From: Peptostreptococcus sp. D1
Lineage (GTDB): Bacteria > Bacillota > Clostridia > Peptostreptococcales > Peptostreptococcaceae
Assembly (NCBI RefSeq): GCF_900112955.1
Contig: NZ_FONP01000005.1
Span: 1 to 64,000 of the forward strand
Length of the DNA stretch: 64,000 nucleotides
Reading direction: 5' to 3'
Below the pieces are notes generated by a model. That model ran no database searches. It had not been told where the DNA came from and was given only the letters and a program-made list of their open reading frames with translations. Position 1 is the stretch's first letter. Each line of letters starts with the position of its first letter. Positions 19,618 to 28,887 of this stretch are shown one piece after another. Made by a program: the position numbers and the translations under genes.

Positions 19618-20232
19618 CTAAATCGAAATTATTACGATAGCTGCAATAGAAATAAACGGAGTAAATGAAATCATTCCATCTCCGCAATCATTTTTAACAA
19701 GCTTCGGAATACAATAAACAGCTGCAATTACAAACGACAGGAAAAACACAAGCACTGCTTCTTTTATATTCAGAAAGCTCCCGACAAGTAAAAAATACAG
19801 CACATCACCCATACCAATCGATTTTGAAGCCAAATATAGTATTGACGTAATCACAAAAAGAGTGGACATTCCACTAAAAATCGAAATAAAATACTCCACA
19901 TCCGAAAATCCATTAAATATAATTATTGCTATCTCTATTATTATAGCATTAATAATGTCTTCATCGTACACATTTTTTTCGAATGCGTCAATTAATGTTA
20001 TCAAGATTACAAAAGGAATAAAAAATATCAGCCTATATAATGATAATATATCATCAATGTAGACGACAGACGCAAAAACAGACATATTTAATAGAATAAA
20101 CAAGCTTACCCTTTGATTCAATGTAAAGGTGTAGCCTCTAAGGTACATTTTTTTGTCGATATAAATCATAAAAAGTACTGAGGTTATAAAAAAATATTCT
20201 AGTTTTAATATAGTAGAAGCTGTAATTTCCAT
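19618..20232 (-). CDS. A24-family prepilin peptidase-like membrane protein
   Basis: About 204 residues with six to seven hydrophobic segments. The two aspartate motifs of type IV prepilin peptidases are recognisable: LIDAFEKNVYDED (about 85-97) and GMGD in SIGMGDVLYF. The cysteine-rich methyltransferase domain that precedes the peptidase in PilD is missing, as in short CpaA/TadV-type enzymes. The frame opens at a GTG (20244) overlapping the SD AGAGG; ATG at 20232 is better spaced. It sits between pilT and pth with only 5 and 16 bp gaps, so it shares their transcript. No pilin-like substrate is in the window. Confidence 0.75.
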   Translation of the reverse strand: MEITASTILKLEYFFITSVLFMIYIDKKMYLRGYTFTLNQRVSLFILLNMSVFASVVYIDDILSLYRLIFFIPFVILITLIDAFEKNVYDEDIINAIIIEIAIIIFNGFSDVEYFISIFSGMSTLFVITSILYLASKSIGMGDVLYFLLVGSFLNIKEAVLVFFLSFVIAAVYCIPKLVKNDCGDGMISFTPFISIAAIVIISI

Positions 20233-20249
20233 AGCCGTTAACACCTCTT

Positions 20250-21542
20250 CTACAATTGATGAATATTATATCTATTTTTAATCAGCTTATCATCAATACA
20301 ATTCGACAAAACTGATTCCATTGATATTTTCTTTTCTTCATAGAGCTTGATTAAATAATTATCCATTGTTGTCATACCCTTTGAACTATTGGTCAAAATA
20401 TAATTTGTCAATTGACTAAGTCTTCCCTCTCTTATCATATTAGAGGATGATTTATAGTTTAGCATTATCTCGAAAGCTCCTATTCTACCAAGCTTTAAAC
20501 CTGATCTCAAATTTTTCTTTCCATCTCCTATTTTTATCAGCTGCTGCGAAACTATCCCCTTTAAAACCAAAGAAAGCTGCGTTCTCGCAATTTCTTTTTC
20601 CCTTGAATCATACAAATCCATAATTCTCTCTATGGTGGCGATAGCTCCCAATGTATGAAGTGTGCAAATACATAGATGACCTGTTTCAGCCGCTCGCATT
20701 GCGATATTTAGACTTTCCCTGTCTCTAATTTCTCCGATCACGATAACATCAGGATCCTGCCTTAAGGAAGATATAAGAGCCTGACTAAAGCATGATGAAT
20801 CTTCTCCTATCTCTCTTTGACTTATGATTGATTTTTTATTAGAAAAAACAAATTCAATAGGATCCTCAATCATAATGACATGCTTTTTTAACGTAAGATT
20901 TATTTGTTCAACCATGGCTGCCAGAGTCGTGCTTTTTCCGGATCCTGTAGGTCCAGTTATCAAAACCAGCCCACTTTTAAATTTACACATTTTTTTTAAT
21001 ATAGGAGGAAGCTTTAGCTCGTCAATCGATTTTATCCTACCTTGAATTTTTCTTAATACTACACAGAATCGTCCACATGACAAAAACAAATTTCCCCTAT
21101 ACCTATATTTCCCCAGTTCAAATGCAAAATCCGTCTCATTTACCTTATCGATGCTATCAAAAACAGATTTCCTGCCAATTGTATCAAAGAAATTCTTTAT
21201 ATCCTCTTTATCAACAAAATACTCTGTTTTTTCAATTTCTCCATGAATTCTACAATAAATGAACTCATTTTCTTTTATGTGTATATCGGAAAAATCATAA
21301 ACACTTGAGCTCGTCGATTCTCTTACCCCATATCGATTCACAGAATAATTATCAATAAATATTTCTCCCTCTGACACAGATAGTTCAAATTTTAATAAAA
21401 AATCTGCAATTTTATTCACAACATCACCGCTTTCAACAAAAATATTCGCCTGTATATTCTGATGAATCAGGCTCAAAATATTATAGACAAATTTGACGAG
21501 GTAATATCTTAATCTGAGTAATTTTGTTGAAATAGTTTCCAA
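20250..21542 (-). CDS. PilT-type type IV pilus ATPase
   Basis: 430-residue secretion/retraction ATPase. Walker A GPTGSGKST is at about 197-205, the Asp box at 226-230 (IEDPIEFVF), Walker B DVIVIGEIRD at about 265-274 and the His box AAETGHLCICTLHT at 285-298. SNMIREGRL near the C-terminus corresponds to the AIRNLIRE motif of PilT. The N-terminal ~150 residues are unusual: the ASDLH motif of PilT is absent and an amphipathic start replaces it. The start is TTG with AAGGA five nt upstream. It heads the operon with an A24 peptidase, pth, mfd and prsA. Whether it powers pilus retraction or a pseudopilus cannot be told without the pilin genes. Confidence 0.85.
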   Translation of the reverse strand: METISTKLLRLRYYLVKFVYNILSLIHQNIQANIFVESGDVVNKIADFLLKFELSVSEGEIFIDNYSVNRYGVRESTSSSVYDFSDIHIKENEFIYCRIHGEIEKTEYFVDKEDIKNFFDTIGRKSVFDSIDKVNETDFAFELGKYRYRGNLFLSCGRFCVVLRKIQGRIKSIDELKLPPILKKMCKFKSGLVLITGPTGSGKSTTLAAMVEQINLTLKKHVIMIEDPIEFVFSNKKSIISQREIGEDSSCFSQALISSLRQDPDVIVIGEIRDRESLNIAMRAAETGHLCICTLHTLGAIATIERIMDLYDSREKEIARTQLSLVLKGIVSQQLIKIGDGKKNLRSGLKLGRIGAFEIMLNYKSSSNMIREGRLSQLTNYILTNSSKGMTTMDNYLIKLYEEKKISMESVLSNCIDDKLIKNRYNIHQL

Positions 21543-21586
21543 TAATTTCCTTATTATTTCACACGAACGAACTTACATTCTAGCTT

Positions 21587-22297
21587 CTACATATATCCCA
21601 AGGCTTCCTCAAAGGTCATCCAAAAATGTATTCCATAAGAAGAATCCAACCACCTATCTTCGTGATAAGAATTTGCATATACCATCTCACCGAGCCTATA
21701 TATAAAGCTTTCATCTACAAAAGATACGGCTTCATCAAAGCATACTTTTCGTTCAATATCAGTGATTTCAACCACCTTCGCCTTATCACATCTACATGCT
21801 GTGGTGGTCGATGAGCATCGCTTCGCATCCTTTGGAATCAACAGCTTTACCATTCTGTCATTGAAGCATTTTTTATATCCGAAAAAATAGCCTTCCTTCG
21901 GGCAATGTATATCAAAATGTATTGTATTTTCGGTGTATTTCAATCCATTCAGCTTTGCTCCTACTAGTAATGCCTCAGTAAAATCAACACCATCGCAATA
22001 TGTATTTTCCATATTGCAGCCTCTTAAATCCACACCAAAAAGGCTAGCAAAATCTAGCCTAGCCTCTTTTAAATTTGAAGCTGTGAATTTAGAATGGTTG
22101 AATACAGCTTTGGACATATTACATCTCTCAAAATTTACGTTTTTGAAATTTGACCAGGAAAAATCAATTCCGCTCAAATCCATGTCGGATAAATCTTCAT
22201 CTTCAATCATAATTTTATTAAAAGAATAAATACCCTCCGCACAATTTTTCCTGTTTGCCAACATTTCAATCAGTTCGTTTTTAGATATCCTTTTCAT
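21587..22297 (-). CDS. pentapeptide-repeat protein with C-terminal DUF5758-like domain
   Basis: Residues about 30-125 form a right-handed beta-helix of A(D/N)LXX pentapeptides (LSDMDLSGIDFSWSNFKNVNF and on). The C-terminal 110 residues resemble the DUF5758 domain: FFGYKKCFNDRMVKLLIP, then ACRCDKAKVVEI and YGIHFWMTFEEALGY. Such proteins are often of phage or bacteriocin-island origin, but nothing else here indicates a prophage. The ATG at 22297 with AGGTGATTAT is clearly better than the frame's first ATG at 22342. Function unknown. Confidence 0.75.
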   Translation of the reverse strand: MKRISKNELIEMLANRKNCAEGIYSFNKIMIEDEDLSDMDLSGIDFSWSNFKNVNFERCNMSKAVFNHSKFTASNLKEARLDFASLFGVDLRGCNMENTYCDGVDFTEALLVGAKLNGLKYTENTIHFDIHCPKEGYFFGYKKCFNDRMVKLLIPKDAKRCSSTTTACRCDKAKVVEITDIERKVCFDEAVSFVDESFIYRLGEMVYANSYHEDRWLDSSYGIHFWMTFEEALGYM

Positions 22298-22376
22298 ATA
22301 ATCACCTCTATAGATTCTCAAGTCACCATTCATACTTATCAATTACTCTCAATACTATTAATATTCCTTTTTGCAT

Positions 22377-22405
22377 TATTACTCACTATTAATCACTGAG
22401 TAATA
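22377..22405 (-). terminator. inverted repeat after purR, possible terminator
   Basis: TATTACTCA/TGAGTAATA (22377-22385 and 22397-22405) pair perfectly, about 60 bp past the purR stop. There is no strong T-tract on the minus strand. Confidence 0.35.
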
Positions 22406-22465
22406 ATATAGCTTTTCGTTTTTTACATTAACCTATATACCTGTAATTAAAAGTCCTTAAATATA

Positions 22466-23293
22466 TTAATCTCTATATTCATGATTAAAAGTCTTTAAAT
22501 TTGGATGAACAATAATCTTATCACCAACTGTATCCAATTCAAGAAGTGAAATATAGTTTGAAACTAATTTATTTTCTGGCTTCATTGTAGAAATAAATAC
22601 TCCTGTTCCCACAACCTCTGCCTCAAATTCCTTCATCAGCTCTGTCATACCCTTTATAGTTCCGCCTCCACGCATAAAATCATCAATTATTATAACCTTA
22701 CTGCCTGCTTTTAAAGCCTTACTTGGCAAGCTCATAGTCTCAATCTTAGATGATGATCCCGTTACATAGGTCATGCTTATTGTTGGACCCTCAGAAACCT
22801 TTGTATTTTTTCTTATTATAACCAATGGTAGGTTCATTGCCTTTGCAGTCATCAGTGCCATCGGTATACCTTTTGTCTCCATAGTAACCACACAATCCAC
22901 CTCTGAATAATCTATATTTGATGCAAATATTTCACCAATTTTATATACTACATTTGGATCGTAAATTAAATCAATCAAATATAAGAATCCACCAGATAAT
23001 ATTCTTCCTTCTTCCTTTATTCTATCACACAATTGACATAGAAATTCCTCATTTTCCTCTTTTGATGTCTTAGGAATATACTTAACTCCTCCTGCTGCAC
23101 CCGAAATAGTTACAACCTTTCCCAATTGCAGCTTTTCAAAAACATTTTTCACCACTATTAAGTCCTCACTGATGGTTGATTTTGCAGCATTAAACTGCGA
23201 GGTAAAAAAGCTAAGTGTGAAAATCTTATTTGGATTATCCGATAGTATTTTTACAATAGCTCCTATTCTTTCATTACGCTTAAATTTATTCAT
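22466..23293 (-). CDS. purR: purine operon regulator PurR
   Basis: PRPP-sensing repressor of the Gram-positive type, with an N-terminal winged helix (about 1-75, with FFTSQFNAAKSTISEDL) fused to a phosphoribosyltransferase-like domain. The PRPP motif is VIIIDDFMRGGGTI and the TMETKGIPMALMTA region is typical. The start is ATG at 23293 with GGGAGGAAAA; the frame upstream to 23389 has no SD and is very AT-rich. The 276 residues match the family. Probably controls the purE-L operon at 33-42 kb. Divergent from murC. Confidence 0.93.
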   Translation of the reverse strand: MNKFKRNERIGAIVKILSDNPNKIFTLSFFTSQFNAAKSTISEDLIVVKNVFEKLQLGKVVTISGAAGGVKYIPKTSKEENEEFLCQLCDRIKEEGRILSGGFLYLIDLIYDPNVVYKIGEIFASNIDYSEVDCVVTMETKGIPMALMTAKAMNLPLVIIRKNTKVSEGPTISMTYVTGSSSKIETMSLPSKALKAGSKVIIIDDFMRGGGTIKGMTELMKEFEAEVVGTGVFISTMKPENKLVSNYISLLELDTVGDKIIVHPNLKTFNHEYRD

Positions 23294-23637
23294 TTTTCCT
23301 CCCAATATTTCCAAATAAATACATAAATTATTAATTCTTTTTTTGATATTATTTAAATTAATTATTTTTCTTTCTATAAAAACAAACAAAGCTCTGTTCT
23401 TTATGTTATAATATATTCTGTAAACGATTTAATATTATTCTTTGTCTGATGTTTCAGAAATCTTGTTTTTATAGATGAAAATCTATTTGATATTATACAC
23501 ATATCTCAATTAAAACATTTCTGAACATTTATTAATTATAACATATTAAACGTTCATGTTGTATACTTTTTAGCGAATTTTTCAAATTTTATTTTACTTT
23601 TTAATTCGCATAAAATAATATGAGAGGTGGATAGTAT
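23294..23637. other. purR-murC divergent intergenic region
   Basis: No gene visible. It must hold both promoters. A TATACT (23561-23566) could serve murC, but no clear -35 accompanies it. I found no canonical CGAAC-type PurBox here. Confidence 0.35.
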
Positions 23638-24987
23638 ATGAATATACATTTTATTGGAATTGGTGGAATTAATATGAGTGCATTGGCTGAAATTTGTATC
23701 AACAAAGGCTACAATGTATCTGGATCTGATATGCAGGAGTCACACCTAGTTGACAATTTAATAAGCTTGGGAGCTAAAATAACAATCGGTCAGAAAAAAG
23801 AAAATATCACAGACGATATAAATCTTGTTGTTTATACTGCCGCAATATCTAATGAAAATGAAGAATTTTTGGCTGCAAAGGAAAAAAATATTCTAATGAT
23901 AAATAGGGCAGCTTTTTTGGGTCAAATAATGAGAGAGTATAAAAATTCTATTGCAGTTTCAGGTACTCACGGAAAAACCACAACTACTAGTATGCTTTCG
24001 ACAATTTTTAATTATGCTGAAAAGGACCCTACTATCCTTGTTGGTGGTAATCTTAGCACAATAGGTGGAAATGTTAGAATCGGATCCTCTGAAAACTTTA
24101 TAACCGAAGCCTGCGAATATGTGGATAGCTTTTTAAGCTTCAATCCATTCATTTCCATCGTATTAAACATTGAAGAGGATCATCTAGATTATTTTTCGGG
24201 AATAGAGGAGATAAAGGCTTCTTTTAATAAATTTGGAAAATTGCTTCCAGAGGATGGATATTTCATAGTCAATGGAGATAACGAAAATACAAAGGATATT
24301 ATGTATGATGTAGATGCTACTATTATAAAATTTGGACAAAAAGACGATAATGACGCAATAATCTCTGAGATAAGATATGATGAGGATGGCTTTGCGATGT
24401 TCAAGCTTAACTACAAAGGAGTGAATTTAGGTACATTCGAGCTGTCAGTGTATGGTCTTCACAATGTTTACAATGCAGCTGCAGCCATTATTGCCTCTAT
24501 CGTATCAAATATTGAGGCTGATGTAATAAAGAAAGCAATCAAAGAATACAAGGGCGTTGGTAGAAGATTTGAAAAAAAGGGATACTTCAAAAACACTTTG
24601 GTAGTTGACGATTATGCCCACCATCCAACAGAAGTAAAGGCTACTTTATCTGCAGCTAAGACTTTGAAGAAAAATAAGCTGTGGGTCGTGTTCCAGCCTC
24701 ATACGTATTCAAGAACAAAAGCATTGCTAAAGGAATTTGCAGAGGCATTTTATTCAGCTGATAAGGTAATTATTACAGATATCTACGCAGCCAGAGAAAA
24801 AAATCCCGGAGATATTAGCTCTAAGGATTTGGTTGAAAAGCTATACCACAACAATGTGGATGTGACATATATCCCTACCTTTGAAGAGATTGAAAGCTAT
24901 CTTAGGAAAAACCTAGAAGCTGATGATTTGATAATAACCTGTGGTGCAGGTCCAATTTATAAAGTTGGAGAGGCCCTTTTAAAGTAA
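23638..24987 (+). CDS. murC: UDP-N-acetylmuramate--L-alanine ligase
   Basis: First amino-acid ligase of peptidoglycan synthesis. 449 residues with an N-terminal Rossmann domain ([16 protein letters not shown]), the ATP loop [11 protein letters not shown] at about 112-122, the central HLDYF, and the C-terminal ligase domain with [10 protein letters not shown] and [19 protein letters not shown] lies 7 nt before the ATG. One of only four plus-strand genes. A perfect-stem terminator follows about 100 bp after the stop. Confidence 0.96.
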   Translation: MNIHFIGIGGINMSALAEICINKGYNVSGSDMQESHLVDNLISLGAKITIGQKKENITDDINLVVYTAAISNENEEFLAAKEKNILMINRAAFLGQIMREYKNSIAVSGTHGKTTTTSMLSTIFNYAEKDPTILVGGNLSTIGGNVRIGSSENFITEACEYVDSFLSFNPFISIVLNIEEDHLDYFSGIEEIKASFNKFGKLLPEDGYFIVNGDNENTKDIMYDVDATIIKFGQKDDNDAIISEIRYDEDGFAMFKLNYKGVNLGTFELSVYGLHNVYNAAAAIIASIVSNIEADVIKKAIKEYKGVGRRFEKKGYFKNTLVVDDYAHHPTEVKATLSAAKTLKKNKLWVVFQPHTYSRTKALLKEFAEAFYSADKVIITDIYAAREKNPGDISSKDLVEKLYHNNVDVTYIPTFEEIESYLRKNLEADDLIITCGAGPIYKVGEALLK

Positions 24988-25006
24988 TTCAATTCAGATA
25001 TAACAG

Positions 25007-25054
25007 GATATATTATATATACTGAGATATACGATATATACTGAGATATATTTT
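25007..25054 (+). repeat. 19-nt tandem repeat after murC
   Basis: GATATATTATATATACTGA is followed by GATATACGATATATACTGA and a partial third GATATATTTT. It starts 20 bp after the murC stop and ends before the terminator. Confidence 0.65.
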
Positions 25055-25085
25055 AAAGCTTATTAAATAGGATAAGATATAAAAA

Positions 25086-25130
25086 AGCCCGTAAGAAGGT
25101 CGCAAGCTTAGTCTTACGGGCTTCTATTTT
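25086..25130 (+). terminator. terminator of murC
   Basis: AGCCCGTAAGA and TCTTACGGGCT (25086-25096 and 25112-25122) form a perfect 11-bp stem followed by TCTATTTTTA. The upstream side begins with AAAAAA, so it could act in both directions. Confidence 0.9.
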
Positions 25131-25220
25131 TATAAATTTAATTCAGGTGAAGCATCGGCTCTTTCATATTGAAGCTATATACTATATCAGCTTTAGCTGC
25201 AAACATAAAACAAATTGCTC

Positions 25221-25249
25221 TTGAATTATTATCAAAACTATCGTAATAT
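25221..25249 (+). promoter_or_regulatory. promoter of the 76-residue ORF
   Basis: TTGAAT (25221-25226), a 17-bp spacer, TAATAT (25244-25249). The start codon of the small ORF lies 39 bp downstream. Confidence 0.6.
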
Positions 25250-25287
25250 CAGAGTATATAATTATTTTTTTCTAGGAGAAAAAAGAC

Positions 25288-25518
25288 ATGGAGTATAACT
25301 TGTTCGACTATATTACAGATGAAAACGACAATTCAATAGATAATTACATAAGAAAAACAGTCATAGAAAAAGATATTTCCATAACTGTTCTTTCTTGTGC
25401 ATTAAATATATCAGATAAAGAAATGCTTGATATCCTTATATCTCAAGATATTTTAGAGAAGCTAGATTGTATGCAATATGGTGAATTTCTAAGAGTTCTT
25501 GAAATATATGAGCTTTAA
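25288..25518 (+). CDS. small protein of unknown function
   Basis: 76 residues, acidic, predicted mainly helical, without membrane segment or metal site. I recognise no family. The middle (SITVLSCALNISDKEMLDIL) could be a helix-turn-helix-like pair of helices, but this is a guess. It looks real: AGGAG lies 9 nt before the ATG, a good promoter sits upstream, and it stands alone between the murC terminator and a convergent transporter gene. Confidence 0.6.
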   Translation: MEYNLFDYITDENDNSIDNYIRKTVIEKDISITVLSCALNISDKEMLDILISQDILEKLDCMQYGEFLRVLEIYEL

Positions 25519-25576
25519 CAAACAATCTTCAGTATGCAGCAGACAGAAAAATTCACCACATAGGTTTTAAAAAAAA

Positions 25577-26980
25577 TTACTTTTGTGGTCTATATCTTTC
25601 AGGAAGAGCAGAAATATACTCATCTTCGGAACATCTAATTCTATCAGGGTCTTTAAAGAAATCTTGCACCATTGCTATGACAACCTTGGAAAGAAGTACC
25701 AATCCTACTAGGTTCGGAATTGCCATTAATCCATTTAGAGTATCTGATATACTCCAAATTGCCTGCAATCCACCGATTGAACCAACAAAAACCAATGGTA
25801 TGTATAGTATCCTATAGAATTTTACTGCACCTTTTCCAAAGATATATTGTGTACATTTTTCACCATAATATGACCATCCTAGTATTGTTGAGAATGCAAA
25901 TAATGCTAAGCCGATAGTCACAATGTATTGTCCGCCGCTAAATCCTGCTTTGAAGGCAGATGATGTAAGAGCAGCACCTTGAAGACCTGAATCCCAAACA
26001 CCTGTCACTAATACTACAAGAGCTGTCATCGTACATATTACAATCGTATCCATAAAAACCTCAAATACCCCCCACATACCTTGTCTAACAGGATGGTCAG
26101 TAGTTGCAGCAGCATGAGCTATAGGAGCGCTACCAAGACCTGCTTCATTGGTAAACACACCTCTGGCAATGCCATTTCTCATCGCTATCATCAATGTTGA
26201 ACCTGCAAAGCCTCCAGCTGCTGCATGACCTGTAAATGCAGAACTGAATATCAACCCAAAAGCATTTGGAATTTGTCCTATATTCATTATTATTATAGCC
26301 AATGCACCTATTATATAAAATAGTGCCATAAATGGAACCAATTTCTCAGTAACTGAACCAATTCTTTTTATTCCACCTAAAATAACTATTCCTGTTAACA
26401 CCGCCAACACGATTCCAACTAATATAGGATTAACGCCAAAGCTCGCATTCGTAACCTGTGCAATAGAGTTTGACTGAGTCATATTTCCTATACCAAATGA
26501 AGCTAGTGCTCCGAACAAAGCAAATAGCTTTGCCAAAGTCCTATTTCCTATCCCCCTCTCAATGTAGTACATAGGACCACCAGAAAATGACCCCTTATCA
26601 TCTTTAACTCTATAAGTAACTGACAAAATAACTTCAGAAAATTTTGTGGACATTCCCAATAATGCCGATAACCACATCCAAAATACTGCACCTGGACCTC
26701 CAACGGATATTGCCAGGGCAACACCGGCAATATTTCCAGTACCAACTGTGGCTGCCAAAGCCGTAGAAACAGCTTGAAAAGCAGTTACTTCTCCATCTCC
26801 CTCTGATCCTTTTTTAAATATGTTAAGAAAAGTGCTTTTCATAACATACCCAAATCTTGACAATACAATAAATTTTGTCTTAATACCAAGAAGTAGACCT
26901 GTGCCTAGCAATAGAATAAGCATCGGCCAACCCCAAACGATATTACCAATAAACGAATTTACCTCTAAAATTGTCTTCAT
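25577..26980 (-). CDS. sodium:alanine/glycine symporter (AGCS family)
   Basis: Imports alanine or glycine with sodium. About 467 residues with roughly ten membrane helices. Family signatures include FQAVSTALAATVGTGNIAGVA, GGPGAVFWMW and NEAGLGSAPIAHAAA. The start is ATG at 26980 with AAGGAGG 8 nt upstream; the frame's earlier ATG at 27010 overlaps that region and has no SD. Monocistronic, convergent with the small ORF. Confidence 0.93.
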   Translation of the reverse strand: MKTILEVNSFIGNIVWGWPMLILLLGTGLLLGIKTKFIVLSRFGYVMKSTFLNIFKKGSEGDGEVTAFQAVSTALAATVGTGNIAGVALAISVGGPGAVFWMWLSALLGMSTKFSEVILSVTYRVKDDKGSFSGGPMYYIERGIGNRTLAKLFALFGALASFGIGNMTQSNSIAQVTNASFGVNPILVGIVLAVLTGIVILGGIKRIGSVTEKLVPFMALFYIIGALAIIIMNIGQIPNAFGLIFSSAFTGHAAAGGFAGSTLMIAMRNGIARGVFTNEAGLGSAPIAHAAATTDHPVRQGMWGVFEVFMDTIVICTMTALVVLVTGVWDSGLQGAALTSSAFKAGFSGGQYIVTIGLALFAFSTILGWSYYGEKCTQYIFGKGAVKFYRILYIPLVFVGSIGGLQAIWSISDTLNGLMAIPNLVGLVLLSKVVIAMVQDFFKDPDRIRCSEDEYISALPERYRPQK

Positions 26981-27010
26981 ACCTAAAGCCTCCTTAAAAA
27001 TATTAACCAT

Positions 27011-27289
27011 TTTTGATTTTTCTTAGCAATTTTCTGTTGAAAATTAAAAAAATACCGAAAATATGATTAAATAATAATCTACACTGATATATTATTACTT
27101 TAGTATGAATTTAATATGAAATCAAAAAAACAAATAAAGTCTTACTAATCTAAAAATTATTAAACATTTGTTATAGAGATTTTTTTCACTATTTTTATCA
27201 TATAATTTTAATTAAATCATGATTAATGCTTAATTATCAAATAAAACCATATTTATTTTTTTTATATTAAATAATGTTAATAATAATTC
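27011..27289. other. AT-rich intergenic region upstream of the symporter
   Basis: No gene seen. It should carry the symporter promoter; the sequence is too AT-rich to choose one site. Confidence 0.35.
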
Positions 27290-27360
27290 AAAAGACGATT
27301 GTTTGAACAAATAATAAAAATAAATTATTATTTTAAATCAAAAATCGTCTTTTTTAAGCA
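27290..27360. terminator. long hairpin between the ydjI operon and the symporter gene
   Basis: AAAAGACGATT/AATCGTCTTTT (27290-27300 and 27343-27353), extended by TTTGA/TCAAA, with a long AT-rich loop that can itself pair. T-tracts follow on both strands. For the minus-strand operon it lies 170 bp past the last stop. Confidence 0.55.
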
Positions 27361-27524
27361 TATATTAGCTTATTTTAATATGAAGCATATTCGAAATTTT
27401 GAATCTAAGTGTTTAAATTACATTTAATATGTATTTCTTATGTATATTATATGCTGTATTTATTTCATATTATTATTTAAAGGGCTACTTTTTCAGATAC
27501 ATTTAGAAGCCTCTACTTCATAGG

Positions 27525-28838
27525 TTATCTCATTGGAGTTCCACATTCTGGACAAAATTTCGGAGCAAGCTCTGAATTTTCCGCCTTCCATCCACAGCTT
27601 TTACATTCAAAATTGCTAGCTTCTGGTTTTTTCTCTCCACATTCTGAACAGAATTTTCCTTTATTTGAAGCTCCACATTTCACACAAATCCATCCGTCTT
27701 CCTGTCTCCTTGCTCCACATTCTGTACAGAATTTACCTGTAGCATTGTTTCCACATGAACATACCCAAGAATCTGATCCCACACTATTCACATGAGCTTG
27801 GGCATTTTGTTCCATTCGTTTTTGTTGCTGAGCTTGACCCATTCCATACAAATCTTGTGCGTTGATTCCACCAGCATTTTGAGCCATACCAAGCCCCATA
27901 AAGCCTGTAATAGCACCACCCTGGTTTGATGCCGCAGCCCTCATTGCATCAGCCTGAGCAGTAGTCAATGTAGCAGCTGCCATCGTAGGGTCCTTCATTA
28001 CTGCAGTTCTCTGAAGAGTCTTTATCATATCTTCATCTTCTTTACTTGCAACGACAGAGTTAACTCCAAAAGAAACTATTTTTATACCACGAAGCTCTGT
28101 CCACTTTTTGCTTAAAACTTCATTTAAAGCATCAGCCAGCTCTACTGTATGCCCTGGTAGAGAGCTATATCTAATTCCCATATCTGAAATCTTTGAAAAT
28201 GCTGGCTGTAAAGCAGTCAGTAATTCACTCTTTAATTGAGCATCTATCTGCTCTCTTTCAAATACTTCACCAACATTTCCAGCTACGTTCGTATAGAAAA
28301 GTAACGGATCTACTATTTTATATGAATAAACACCATTACATCTAATTGATATATCGACGTCCAAGCCTATATTTTTATCAACGACTCTGAACGGAACAGG
28401 ATTTGGAGTTCCATATTTATTATCTACTATTTCCTTCGTATTAATATAGTAAACTCTCTGATCTTTACCGGTATCTCCTCCAAAACCAAACCTTGAAATC
28501 ATAGCTGAGAATGTATTTCTTACACTGTCTTCTAAATTTCCAGAAAAAATACTAGGCTCAGTCGAGCTATCAAATGTAAAATTACCTGGCTCTGCAGACA
28601 TTTCTACTATTTTCCCCTGTTCAACTATAATCATACATTGACCATCTGCTACTGCTATTCCACTTCCATTGGAAATAATATTATCATTGCCACGTTTATT
28701 TGATGATCTTGAAGTTATTTGCTTTACACCCTTTACAATCAGTGTTTCTGAATCCAATGAATCACAGTAAAAAAACTCTTTCCATTGATCTGCCAAAGTT
28801 CCTGATACTGCTCCAATTCCAGCTTTAATTAATCCCAT
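27525..28838 (-). CDS. ydjI: SPFH-domain protein with C-terminal zinc ribbons, YdjI-like
   Basis: 437 residues. The N-terminal ~290 residues form the SPFH/virion-core-like domain (VADGQCMIIVEQGKIVEMS, then SFGVNSVVASKEDEDMIKTL). A glycine/glutamine-rich linker follows, then three zinc ribbons with CxC/CxxC pairs: VCSCGNNATGKFCTECG, ICVKCGASNKGKFCSECG and CKSCG..FCPECG. In Bacillus subtilis YdjI is encoded after pspA-ydjG-ydjH and helps place PspA at the membrane. Here the same G-H-I order occurs, but no pspA precedes it. GGAGG sits before the ATG. Confidence 0.85.
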   Translation of the reverse strand: MGLIKAGIGAVSGTLADQWKEFFYCDSLDSETLIVKGVKQITSRSSNKRGNDNIISNGSGIAVADGQCMIIVEQGKIVEMSAEPGNFTFDSSTEPSIFSGNLEDSVRNTFSAMISRFGFGGDTGKDQRVYYINTKEIVDNKYGTPNPVPFRVVDKNIGLDVDISIRCNGVYSYKIVDPLLFYTNVAGNVGEVFEREQIDAQLKSELLTALQPAFSKISDMGIRYSSLPGHTVELADALNEVLSKKWTELRGIKIVSFGVNSVVASKEDEDMIKTLQRTAVMKDPTMAAATLTTAQADAMRAAASNQGGAITGFMGLGMAQNAGGINAQDLYGMGQAQQQKRMEQNAQAHVNSVGSDSWVCSCGNNATGKFCTECGARRQEDGWICVKCGASNKGKFCSECGEKKPEASNFECKSCGWKAENSELAPKFCPECGTPMR

Positions 28839-28887
28839 ATTTTACCTCCTGCGTTTATATCTAAGCTAATCATATTTTCTAATACCT

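Noticed and set aside
21587-22297. Pentapeptide protein as sign of a prophage or quinolone-resistance Qnr gene
   Set aside because: The helix is short, a DUF5758-like C-terminus is attached, and no phage genes surround it.
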